NCBI GenBank assembly: GCA_902806575.1
Contig: CADCXD010000018.1
Span: 1,798,001-1,862,000, forward strand
Length of the DNA: 64,000 nucleotides
From: Jackrogersella multiformis
Taxonomy: Eukaryota > Ascomycota > Sordariomycetes > Xylariales > Hypoxylaceae
Direction: 5' to 3'
Of this stretch, positions 21,537-33,121 are shown in pieces. The notes under the pieces were generated by a model. That model was not told the origin of the DNA, made no database searches, and worked only from the letters and a program-made list of their open reading frames with translations. Position 1 is the first letter of the stretch, and the number at the start of each line of letters is the position of its first letter. Both the position numbers and the translations under genes were made by a program.

Positions 21537-23032
21537 GGTCCATTAACTTAGGTTAACTGTATCTGAGAATCATAAGCTCATACCTAGGTAAAGGACATCT
21601 CTATTAAATATCATGCACATTATGATACTTTCCAGTGTTAAGTTAATAATGTCGTAAAATGTTTACCACTGTTTACATCGGTTACTTCGCAATAATTACT
21701 TTTTATAATTTATTCTTAAAACTAATTTAATAATTTTTATATCACATGGAAAGTTTCTTTCGTGGATATTATTCTCGTCTTAAATCTCACAATCAAAATA
21801 TTTTTTAAAGTTAATATATATTATTCGGATACGTCTCTAAAATAGTGTGAAACCTTATAAGTATTATCATACCATATAAAGCAAGATCACGGTGCCTTTT
21901 TGGAAGCTTATGTATGACTTAATGATCTTTACACTATTTATCTCTTTAATAAAATTTATTTATTCCTTCTTTTGCCCCTGTCTCGTCCCACGTGCATCTG
22001 GGGTACATGCGTCTGCCTTTCTGCAATCACGATGTCATTCCAAAAAATTTGGAATTATCGACCGGGTTTCTCGGATTCTAAAGGATTTTTAGTGGTTGTT
22101 TCCCTTATGCCACCCAAGTGACCACGTTATAATCCCTGCTAAGAGGTGTTCGTATGGAAATTTCCTATAAGGTGTTGTGGAAAACCACATGTTCCTTGTC
22201 TTTGACCAATGCAATGCCTGTCACATAGGAAGCCGTCGGCTCTATATAACATCTACCGGATTAAAGTAGCTTACTTACTTGATTCATCCTTTGGCGCTAA
22301 AGTATACTGGGCCCTCTAATTTTCGCCTTGTGTATATTTATATCATCTAACCAATCAACATAGGTCTCGAGGATGGATCGATACCATTCGGGTAGGGTGT
22401 GTTCGGAATAAGTAACAAGAGGTAGTATTAAGCATGAAAGTGGCAATGAGGCTCAGACGATTCCGACTAAAAAATATCTTCATCTGTCATTATAATTTTT
22501 CACTGTCCTTTTCCTCCCTTAACCTCTTTGCTCACAGATATTATTTTCGCTATAGGTAAGTTAAGCAACTTTTAATGTATTACTTTCTCTTTCATAAATA
22601 TATTAAGATCTTTTTGTCCTAAAATATTAGCATAGCCTTTTCCTTATATATTGAAGTGCTATACATGGGCCAAATGTCATACCTGGCTCCGGCAAAATTC
22701 AATCTGGCTAAATGACAGTCATGTTCCACACTTAATATTAGGACTGTCAATGATTTGATGATATATTTATAACTCTATCGGCCTAGAGGAATCAGTCCCC
22801 TGCAATGTTCCCCAGAGGCCGAAAGAGCACATGGCTAAGAGAGACGTGGGATTGTCGGCAATTGATGCCGCGATGTTCAGAAGGTGAATGTATCAATATT
22901 AAATGCGACATATAACTCTCCTACTATTCCTTTCCTATTCCTCTCAGAGATTCTTTTAGCCCCCAGGCGATTTTGAACACATCTAGGACTTACATTTTGC
23001 AATACTACTTCCAAAAGGCTGTCGTCCCCAAC
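21537..23032. other. AT-rich intergenic region
   Basis: About 1.5 kb, highly AT-rich around 21600-21900, with no supported gene. The right end is the promoter of the DUF1996 gene. One TACCTAGGTA copy lies near 21582. Confidence 0.55.
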
Positions 23033-24476
23033 ATGCATTTGAGGAATCTTGCACTCCTAGCCGCCGCAGGCATCGGGCCTAGCGTCAACGCTGCCGCAAC
23101 TCTTCGATTCTCGTGCTCGCAACTCGTTGTCGAACGTCTAGACCCGTAAGCTGATAATTATTCGTTCTTAAAAACAAGCTGAATCAAATGTTTCTAATAA
23201 AGTTATTCTCAGTCTCGTCAACCCAGGGGAAAATCCTTCTCCTCATCTTCACCAGATCGTCGGGGGGAATGCATTCAACGTGTCTATGGACCCTAAGGTA
23301 CATGATTTGCCTACGACAGCAACATGTACTTCTTGCACTCCATCTGAGGACTTCTCCAACTACTGGACAGCTGTTCTTTTCTTCAAGTATGACATGTCTC
23401 TTTTCTCCCTCGTATCCCTGTCGGCATAAGGGGTAACCTCCTGAATGGAAAGTGCTGTTGATGTTTTTTCTCAGATTAGTAAGCATTCTTGTCATAATTT
23501 ATACTGATGCTTCTCAAAGGGCCCGAAACGGAACTTTACACCGTGTAAACACCTTCGCAAATGAGCTCGGTTACACAGGTGCCAAAGGCGGTCAGACTGT
23601 CTACTACCTTTCATCCGGCAAGGTTACCGCCTTCAAGCCCGGTTTCCGCATGACTGTCGGAGACCCGAGCATCCGTACTGCCGAGGAACTGAACAAGAGA
23701 TACAAGTACATGGACTTTACCTGCCTGGCTTCGTCCATGACTCGAAGTGGCCAGACCACCCACTTCCCTACTTCAACATGCGCGGCAGGTATCATGGTCT
23801 CCATCCGCTTCCCGACTTGCTGGGACGGTAAGAACGTGGATAGCCCCGACCACCAGAGCCACGTCGCCTACCCCAACGGCAATGCTTGCCCCTCTACCCA
23901 CCCCGTATGTAATGTCGAGAGTTCCTTTTTTTTCTTTTTCTTAGGCTATCTTGGGATCCAGAAATATTTAGTCGGATTAACAACCCCTTAAAGGAATTGC
24001 TAAGTCTCGTTGATATAAAAAAGTTTAAAAAGTCCACTGCATCACAATACTAACCAAAAGCAGGTTGTCATTCCTCAGGTTTTCTACGAAACCTACTGGG
24101 ATACTCGCCCGTTCAACAACAAGGCCGACTGGCCGGCGGACGGGTCGCAACCCTTCGTGTGGTCGTTCGGCGACAAGACCGGCTACGGTATCCACGGTGA
24201 CTACGTTTTCGGCTGGAAGGGCGATGCTCTCCAGAGGGCCATGGACGCCAACTGCAACAGCGACCTCTTTGCCAACAAGGCGAGTATTTTTGAAGTTGTT
24301 ACATAATTCGGTTTCTCAATTTCTCAAAACTTCAACTAATCTAAGTATAGCTCAACTGCCCTACTCTCCAGACCCAGTCACTCGATCAGGCGAACAAGTG
24401 CACGAAGCCGGTAACCGTCAATGAGAACCTAGATGGATGGCTCACCGAACTACCTGGTGGCATGCCTCTTAGCTAA
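23033..24476 (+). CDS. Secreted DUF1996-domain protein, 337 aa
   Basis: This is an extracellular protein of the fungal DUF1996 family, common in wood- and plant-associated species; the biochemical role is not known. Five exons fit in phase: 23033-23145, 23213-23386, 23520-23904, 24064-24279 and 24351-24476. A signal peptide (LRNLALLAAAGIGPSVNA) is followed by family landmarks: the RLDPLVNPG and SPHLHQIVGGNAFN block, the CTSCTPSEDFSNYWTAVLFF block, GFRMTVGDPS, CAAGIMVSIRFPTCWDGKN, SHVAYP, FVWSFGDKTGYGIHGDYVFG and a terminal NCPTLQTQSLDQANKC block. Cysteines look paired as in the family. There is no WSC or CBM module after the domain, so it is the short type. Intron 4 starts with GC (AAG|GCGAGT), a GC-AG intron. 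It sits alone between long AT-rich tracts. Confidence 0.9.
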
Positions 24477-25330
24477 GAACAATGCTTTAGGTCGGGGGTT
24501 TTATGAGAAAGCCGGAATAATTTTTTGATTTCACCAATGCAAGCCATCTCTATGCAGTTTGATACCTAGGTTAATATCCAATTGCTATTATATCATAAAG
24601 TTAGTTGAATAGAATAAATTTCGAAACTTACAGTCGAATTCATTTCAGTAGATGCTTATAGTAATCATCCCGTAGCTTTCCACGAAGAAATTCTAATGCC
24701 GTATAAGAGCTGGATTAAATACGATAAAAGGGGAAGTTAGTTAATGATATACCACCTTTATATAGGCGGCTCAATAACGTTTAGCTTTTTATGATATACC
24801 TAAGTGAGTAATTAATATCCTCAAGATAAGGCAATTTCGAAAAAGTGGCGGAGTTTAGAAAATATAATTAGAGGACAAAAAGGGGGGATTGCCCCCTGTA
24901 CAAATAAGAAGAATCAACTCACTAATGGGAAAAAATAAAAATACCTGGAGTAAGGGATAAAGGACCTCGGATATAAAAGTTAACATAAAATTTAAGGTAC
25001 GTAGTCTCTTCTAGGTCAATGTCCCTTTATTAAGTCTATCAAGGTAACATATACAAAAACTGCTATAAGTGTTCTAGTAACCGCTAGGGCTAGCCTTTGC
25101 TTAAACTAGTAAATATATAGCGTAGAAAGAAAGTGCATATTCAAAATGCAGTAAAAAAGAAAAGACTTGGTAACCTAGATTAGTTGTTCTGAAACCCCTT
25201 AAACTAGTCAACCTACTCGTTATTACTTCCACTCCGTCTCAAGATAATATCAATGATTCCATTTCAACCATGTACTTTCTACGTCAATCGGTTCTCAAGA
25301 CCAACGGAAAGCCTCTCTCAGTTAGTATGA
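24477..25330. other. Intergenic region between convergent genes
   Basis: AT-rich 3' flanks of the DUF1996 and cysteine-rich genes. A small hairpin GGGGG-ATTG-CCCCC lies near 24885. No gene is seen. Confidence 0.5.
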
Positions 25331-25969
25331 TCAGCAAGCAGAAGCACTGTTCTTCGTGGAAATGATAACATTAAGGCCACTATCTCCTTTTCCCGTGCAA
25401 GAACCACCGGAGCTATTTCGAATTCGCCGGGTCAGTAACTTTATCTTCATTTCGCGGGGATCTAGAACCTGACTACTAACCACTGTGGGTTGTTGCTCTC
25501 GCTTGGGCAGCACTGGCCCTTGACATAGTTGGCGCCCCAGCCCATTTCCCAATGGCTGACATGAGTGTTCTCGACGAGATAGTTATTGTATGTGCAAACC
25601 TAGACTCATTCGATTAGCTCATTTTTCTTACTTCGAATACCCAGAAAGAACGTGTAGCCTAACCACAGCAGTGCCGATGAGCCAGCCGGAAGAGCTTAGA
25701 GCCGGCAAGTAGTCAGTCCCGCCATCGCTCTGAAGGCTTTTGATAAGCCGATCCATGTCACCCTGCTGGTAAGGAAAACCAGAGGAACAGCTATCCCGTT
25801 TAACGATGACGTCGGAGCCATCGCCGGCGTGGAGCTCAGCCCAGTATTGTGTCTCGTTCAAAGGGACAATGGGAAGCTTCTGGATCTGATCGCTGGCTGC
25901 AGCAGGCAACCCAACAGCAATCGGGAGCAAAGATGCTAGGGGAGTAAGGAGTAAGAGGCTGAAGTGCAT
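25331..25969 (-). CDS. Small secreted cysteine-rich protein, 168 aa
   Basis: I cannot name the family. Three exons fit in phase: 25969-25664, 25599-25481 and 25412-25331. The ATG at 25969 starts a strong signal peptide (MHFSLLLLTPLASLLPIAVG, cleavage near ALA-type LPAAA). A short propeptide-like region ending in a dibasic VKRD follows. The mature part has about eight cysteines in pairs, including CSSGFPYQQGDMDRLI, VVCTYNNYLVENTHVSHWEM, GQCCPSESNN and GGSCTGKGDSGLNV, and a C-terminal Cys. Size, cysteine content and possible Kex2 site fit fungal secreted effector-like or antimicrobial-type proteins, but no activity can be claimed. The donor of intron 1 (GTTAGG) is weak; an alternative GTAAGA lies 20-30 nt further on but breaks the frame. 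Confidence 0.65.
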
Positions 25970-28454
25970 ATTGGCTAGTTTCTGGGGAGGAAAGGCTAAA
26001 GGAGGTTTGATAGATTCTCAAGAGTTATTTAAAATTGATGAGCGTTGCTTGTAGTTCCAACTTGTCCAAATGATGGCTTTACGACTCAGCTACTCGATCA
26101 TACTTATATTCGTTAGCCTCAGGGGCAATCAAGTCTGCTAACCTAAGTAGTATATGGGAATATCTTCTTCGTCTTATCGTAAACATTATTATTTTACGAG
26201 CGGTCCTATTAACATCGGTTCCATATTCAGCTTATGACAACTTCATATAGAGAGAAAAGCATCGTGACCAGTCGTGAGAGTAACATGTCACACACTAACC
26301 CAATAATGTAGTAGTCTATTCAGCTCATCTGCCGCGCGAGTAACATTGATATTGAACTATCCAAAAGACGAAGGGATGTGTAATGAAAGCTTACCATGAT
26401 TACTAGTCAAAAGTTTAGTGCGGATGAGCTGTCAAGGCGGTGTTGAATCTCGGGACCAATCCTATAGGCTCTAGAGTCTACCTAGGACTATTGCCCTATT
26501 TGGAAGGCAGGGCGATTTTATCAGCGCTAGTCAAGCTGACCGTGTACATTATCTAACCAAAAAGGAATCACCAGTTTCTCTAAAAGCTATTGGCCTAATC
26601 TATCTAACTAGAGTTGTGAAAGAAACAATATGCATATAGGCTATTATAACATTTTAGGTGACAATGCCATTGCAATCTTAACCTAAGTGACCTTTGAGCT
26701 TCACTGTCAACCAGGTATTCTAATTCTAAATATAGAGAACTAACGAAGAAACAGAAAAAAGTAGGGGATTGTGGTGGATAAATTTAAAGAACAAGCCGGC
26801 GAGTCGCTACGATCAGCGTAAAACATAGTCCTAGCTACTACATGTCTCCGCATTTCGTTATCCTCGTTAGTCTACGTAATTTCTTTCTTCTTTTGTCTCA
26901 TTTTCCCTTAAAAGGCAGAAATGACCAAAAATAAGGAATATGAAAAAGATTCTTAGTTAAGAGGTAAAGGAAGGAAAGTGTTATAGGAGGAAAGAAAGAA
27001 ACCTTAGGCATTATATGCAAGATAAGCTGACTTCAATGCTATACTTCAGCACCTAACCTTGATATCATATGAACATAACCTACCTAGGTAGGCATCCAAT
27101 ACAATAAGTTCACACAATCTTACAATCAACACCGAATATAGATCACGTCAGCATGTGTTGAAATATCGTGGCAGCATGATAGCCTACTTTCCTATGCACG
27201 TAAAATCTGCCTTAAACTGATTCTTTATCGCCAAACCCACCCAGCCCAGCCCTCACTTACACCTCCGGTTTTTCGGCATAAACGACCCTCAGTGGGGAAG
27301 CCCCCCTTTCGCCCTCAAATCGTCCTCGAACCGCCTAAGCCAAATCTCGAAGTCCTCCTTATAGATAAACTTCAGCCCTCCCGGAATAACTAGCAACGGA
27401 GCCGTCAGTAGTAGATTTCAACCATATAATTTAAAATAAACCTAAAAAGATCAAGTAAACCTCAGAATCGGGGGTGGGGGGTTGGAGAATCGGTCCTGGA
27501 GGTCGGTCCCGATTTGCGAATTAGTTCTCCTTAAAGATGGAAAACGTAGTTGTAGGATTCTAATGATTACCCTTTCGCGTGAGATATATGAGGAGGAATA
27601 ACTGGGGCTATACTGATATCTCAACTTTGATTAGTATATTTCCCTGTCTGTTGCTTAAGGATACATGATACCGGCATACACACTAATCCATAGGACTTTG
27701 AGAGGTTTTAGGCCGGTGACATGCATAGAGTGGCAGTCCTAGGTCCTGATATTACGATTAATTAGGTACCTAGGTAGGTTATGTAGTTTTATAACCCCGT
27801 GTCGAAATTAGGTAGCTACCTAATATATGCACCAAAGCATTTTCATGGCCAACATAATATCCTATTCACCTAATGACATGATAGATCCGTCCATCATGAT
27901 CCGGTATCTGGCCAAAGTATGCCCAGTATCATGTATTAAGGGTTTCGATTACGACTAGTTAAGCATCATATCGGGTGCCTAGGGCAGAGATTTATGGTTA
28001 GTAGGCCGAAACTAATGACTGACAAGTCGATGGCATTTAGAGATGCCCGGGGACGGAATCAGAATCTCAACTAAGCAGTTAACCTAGCAGATTAACCCTA
28101 ATCACCTAGGTATTCAATAATGACTCATTTTCATATTCATAAGCTATGTAAAACGGCGGTTATTCAACGGAAGCTTACTTCTGCTACCATATTCGATGAC
28201 CACCCAATGCAAGTAGATGTTCAAACCAACCGCAACCAAAGCAATAAGATCTGGGTAGGTTAGATATTAGGTGCACAGCATTCCGTATATGTATTATTCG
28301 ATAGTTTTCCTGTAGGTATGTTAGGGTTGCAAGTATTTAAAGTTGAAAGAATAAATACCTTGCGAATTTTTCGGTGCGCGTCTTCCGCATCGGTATCGTG
28401 CTAAGCTTCTCTTCTAAGGTTAACGATTCAGGGGCATCAGGATATTGCTATCTC
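25970..28454. other. Long AT-rich intergenic region with one coding relic
   Basis: About 2.5 kb of AT-rich DNA. It contains TACCTAGGTAGG motifs at about 27079-27092 and 27762-27777 and a coding-like relic at 27294-27410. No intact gene is seen. Confidence 0.5.
27294..27410 (-). pseudogene. Isolated coding-like relic of unknown gene
   Basis: In a GC-richer patch the minus strand keeps 38 open codons with strong protein character (APLLVIPGGLKFIYKEDFEI and WLRRFEDDLRAKGGLPH) that end at a proper stop. No acceptor site or start codon connects it upstream, because a stop lies just before it. It looks like the last exon of a lost gene; the family was not recognised. Confidence 0.4.
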
Positions 28455-31400
28455 TTAATCTGCAAACACTACTCGAGGCTTCCGTTTCGATGGTTGCTCG
28501 CGAGCCTCGACATCATCATCCCCTCCTTGCGAGTCGTCGATTGCCGCGGGAGGGCTACGGCGTCGCTTGAGGCCTTTGGTGACCTTAAATGGTATAGGGG
28601 CGAGTCCATTTACTGAGGCCGCTGCATCGGCATATTTATTGGTCTCTGGGCTACCCGTGATCAATCCTTCGTCGGGGTGAAGCTCTCGACCAAATCCTCT
28701 GCCAAACACAAACTGTGGGGTTTCTAGCATCGTAGTCTGCGCGACGCTATCTTCCTCGTCAGACATCGGCATAATCTTCGCGTTCAAGATCCATTGATAC
28801 ATCAGACGATCGTCGAGGATGGACTTGACTTTGCTGTGTTCAGCGTGCGTCATTTGTTTTCGGCGGTTGACAATGACTTCTTCGATACTGTTACGCAAAA
28901 CCAGCGTCTCGACGGAAACCGGCTTTTGCTGGCTGATTCGTCGTGCTCGCCCAATAGCCTGCGCCTGGACTTGCGGGTTTAACACCGGGCTAATAAAATA
29001 GATCCGCGAAGCGCCGCGCATGTCGAGACCGAACGCCGCCTGGGTTAGATCCATAAGTAAAACCCGGAACTTTGGGTTATGAGTAAATGTCGCGACATAT
29101 TGTGCTCGTCTATTTGCACTAAGACCAGCTCTCGAGTAGATCAAGTGTTGGATTTGAAGCTGGGACATAGGTAAGTATAAAAACAAGAAGATGAAGCAGT
29201 GGATCCTTACAATTTCCAGCACTCCAGCTAAGTAATATGCAATATTGTCGTTATCATAAAATATGAGAATTTGTTCCTCATTCTGATACTTGACGATGGA
29301 GTCAATAAGGTAGGACAACTTGGCTGAGACAGTCGAAATGATCCTGGTCTTTGCCAGAGGCTCGGCGATCCTAACATGACCATGTGAATGTGTATCAATT
29401 CCTAGGTCTCCCTTAGTTAGAGATGATATTGCTTTCTCTAGTGTTCCTGACTTCGGTTTTGAGTGATAGTCATCGCCAAGAGCGGTGTTTCCTGCCAAAG
29501 ATGAACTCTGAGTCGGTTGTGCTGTCGCGTGACCAGAAGCCTCCATTGCGGCAATTTGGGCTTGAGAACGCTCGGCTAGACCTTGCTGGTCGAGACGACC
29601 ACTCTCTATCATGAGCTTCAAAGATGTCGGAGCATCAATGCAGGGGCTTAAGAACTTCTGAAGTGCGAGGACCATGCCAGAATCAATACAGATAGGTTGG
29701 CCATCGGTAGTATCCTGGTCGTCGAGGGACCAGCTCTTCCCGCCACCACCAGGAAAGCTGTCCATATACAACGGCATCGCGTGGAACGTGTTGCTGACAT
29801 CCTTCAATCTATTCTTGACCGCGAGTTTACCAAATTCAATCGCTTGTTTAAGGAGGTCTTCATCCTCGTTGCTAATTGGGAAAGCCTTTTTCTCGAGGAA
29901 CCCTTCCGCGGTCTCCAACGACTTGGCGATGTCGTCAACAGAGTAGAACACGCCACCAAAGAAGCATGCTTGTCTCAAGTTCTTAACAAGTTGGATGAGA
30001 CTTCTCCGCTGCCTCTCGTGGAAGAAGTAATCCATATCCGTCCGTTGCGACTGTACTGAGTTGAATATGATCATCATCGAAAATAGATTCAAAGACAGCC
30101 TATCCTGGAAAGACCCATCGAGAAATACGATCTTCTCTTCCACTGGAGGCAGCAGTGTGCTGACATCTGAAAGTCGATGGCGAATGATCAGTGAATTAAG
30201 GGCTGTTTTCAAGCAGTCCTTGCGGTTGTGTCCTTTAGCATGCTGTTCTGGGTGCATTACGTACACATTCCAGTCAGCTACGCTGTCGCCAACTTCATCC
30301 TTCGTATTCGCCCACGGTCGAACCTTGAGATACTTCGCTGCAAGATTGCCAATTCTCTGCAGATCATCCCGCTCCTTTCTTAAGGTAGACTGCATCTTTC
30401 CTTTGACATCTTTATCCGAGATTTCTATCGCATTAGACGACTGTTGCTCCACACCATAAAGGCCCCTTGAAGGGGTTCCCGTGACAACCCATCGGGCAGC
30501 GATCTCAAGACGATCAAGAACTCTCATCACATCGCTTCTCCAGGCTCGGCCCTTATTTCCTAGCTTATGGCCTTCATCGATAATGCACCGTTTGAATCGA
30601 ATGTACTCAAGCGGGCAATAGACGTCCAATGCTTGACCTTCCTTATTCGATCGTTCCCTCTGGATCCACTCGAAGCGACTCTCGGAAAATAGAATCAAGT
30701 CATAGTTCAATAATACCGTGACCGGTGGAATAGGCTGCTTCTCTACAAGGACGAGAACATTTAGACCAGTCGTGTGCTTGTTAATCTCATTTTGCCATTG
30801 CTTGACAAGATTATTGGGAACAATGATGAGTGTGGTATAGCTGAGATAGACTTCTTTAGACGGTACGACGCTAGGAGCAGTCCTGTTGCTTCTTCGTGGC
30901 TCTACTAAGGTGTTCTGAATTTTGTATAGGGCGCGATTCTCTGGCTTTACCAAGGCCTCTATACAATACCGATATTCACGGCCGGACTGGGTGGCGCAAG
31001 CGTCGAAATAGGGTTTCCAAGGTATGGAATATTTATTTGCTGTAGCTGCAGCCATATCCACCAAGCTCGCCATTTTCGATCTCGGAGGAACCTCAGCAAC
31101 GAAGGGCTCCGGAGCTTTGGTTGGTTCATTTTTGGTGCAGATAATAAGGGCCAAGCAAATAAGAGTCTTCCCAGTACCCACTGTTGCACATCGTCAGCAA
31201 TTTCCATTTACAGAAGTACAGCAAGTAATGATAGGATATGAGACGCTCGCCACTAGCTTATTTATCGTGAATAGGGTGTGTTGGTTCTAATGTTGACTCA
31301 CTTTCTTCTGCAAGAATCCCGCCGCGAACTCCGTCGTAATATCTAGGCTCTCTAAGGACTATTCCCGATACATTGTCATAGTACCAAGGTTTCCCTTCTT

Positions 31401-32112
31401 GATCAAGTGCCGTCTGAAATCGAGGATCAACAATCCTTCTAGGATTTTCCTCTCGTTGAAACATAAGTGCAGCCGATCTGCCTTGGTATGGGTATAACTT
31501 CGTAGTTATGCCGGGAATGTCGCCCTCCAGTAAACATTCCATCCCGTCACGAGTATCCAGGTTGGGTTCTAACTCTGAACGAGGGTTTGGAGAAGGAACA
31601 TTGTTGAACATGGACAGAAGTGAGGTATCTTCACCATCGAGAAAATGCTCGTCGTCCAGTGTTGGGTGGTCTTGATGGGTCGTATCAGATTCTCCATTCC
31701 AATATGTTGGTGAGTAATTGAGTCGAGATACCAGCAGCGACGAAGCTCTCGTCAACTCGGGTTTAGCGTTCATAATGCTTCTATCGACATCATGAGGTAG
31801 GATGTAGACTCGAATACGTCCTATACCGCCAGAATCAGAGATGTGAACAAAAGACATTTGGATCCATCTGAACTGCCATAGTGCAACGAATGGTTGTAAG
31901 ATTCGTAGTCTTAAAAGTGTCTCTTGTACCGCGGCCGGAAGACGGGCTGGTGCTGGAAGATCATCAATGCGGCGAGTAAAGAACATCCAACCCTGTAACT
32001 CGGAAGATGCCAAAGCTTCGAGTAGTATTGGATTGCTTTCACCCACAGGTATCTCTAGACATCCAGCCGGTATGTATTTGACGATCCATGAGGCGTCCAT
32101 GGTGGCTGCCAT
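28455..32112 (-). CDS. SNF2-family ATP-dependent helicase, about 1161 aa
   Basis: This is a nuclear SNF2-type DNA translocase, probably acting in chromatin or DNA repair; the partner complex is not predictable. Exons 32112-31302, 31180-29211 and 29159-28455 fit in phases 1 and 0. The N-terminal 240 residues are a fungal-specific region with no named domain. Motif I spans the first junction: GGILAEEMGTGKT. Motif II is DEGH (CIIDEGHKLG), and motif III is VVTGTPSRG. The C-terminal helicase half has SRAGLSANRRAQYVATF, then QAAFGLDMRGASRIYFI and AQAIGRARRI (motif VI). The tail is acidic and basic (KRRRSPPAAIDDSQGGDDD), with a likely nuclear localisation signal. MGTGKT replaces the common MGLGKT, and DEGH the usual DEAH. 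A large insertion separates the two RecA-like lobes. No RING or chromodomain is seen. Confidence 0.88.
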
Positions 32113-33121
32113 TGCCGGTAAGCCACCGCTGATATCTCAGACGTCAAGGCAAATTCAGTCCATGGGCTGTTGGGGTGATGAATTCCCAAGAGAAATTCTT
32201 ATTCGCATCTAGAGTTTTTAGGCTGTGACAATGAAGATGAAGATAGTTTTGAAGAAAAGATGGATTGAGTATTAGAAATCTTGTAGAGGTAAGTGAGAAG
32301 ATGTAAGTGAGACTGAGTAAGAAAGTACAGGGTACCTACGTACCTAGGCAGGTACATATGTTACCAGGTAGTCACTTGCCCCGTTATAAGCAAATACTTC
32401 GCAAACTAGGTAGTTACCAATTTAAACGAGATAAGTCCACTGTACATGTTTCTTTTTGCTTCATATATTGCACAAACCGACAATCATGATAGTTAACACC
32501 ACAGCTCGACGACTATAATGCATATATCGTAATTGATAATCATTAAGGATGTAGCCGATTCCCAAGTCAGAAATATTCACATAAAGCTCACGCAACGGTA
32601 AATGCATTCAAGGTCAAAACATAACCATAACAAGTCCAAAAGTTCCTACCCAGGCATGTATAATAAAATATCATACAGAACTCAGTTCAACATCCCGATT
32701 TAAGGGACTAAAGTCAAATAATCATAATCATACCAATTCCGTCCAAGTATTGGCCGTTATATACTGACTAAAACTTCTAAACTAAGTACAAGATGGAAGA
32801 AAAGACCATATAGAGGCCTAGGGTATCGAATTATGGTATGTAGAAACCACCGCTACCAACCAACACAGACTTTCCCGAAGCTAACCCATGAATGATATGG
32901 ATTGAAACAGAACGCTGCTGTACAGAAAAGGGGTTCCTGTTGCCATCGTGATCGTGATCCATGTAGCAAGAGTTCTTCATAGTAAATGACATCAAGACCA
33001 AAAAAATAATATGTCCTGAAGGGGGGAAAAGAACAAGAAGTTCAGTAACCTTTCTCGATACTTGTAACACGCCCGTAAAATGGTATAATCCTCAAACGCC
33101 TGACAAGATGTAGATTAAATA
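32113..33121. other. Intergenic region
   Basis: About 1 kb of AT-rich DNA: the promoter of the SNF2 gene and the 3' flank of the next gene. CTACGTACCTAGGCAGGTAC-type motif copies lie at 32331-32355. No gene is seen. Confidence 0.55.
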
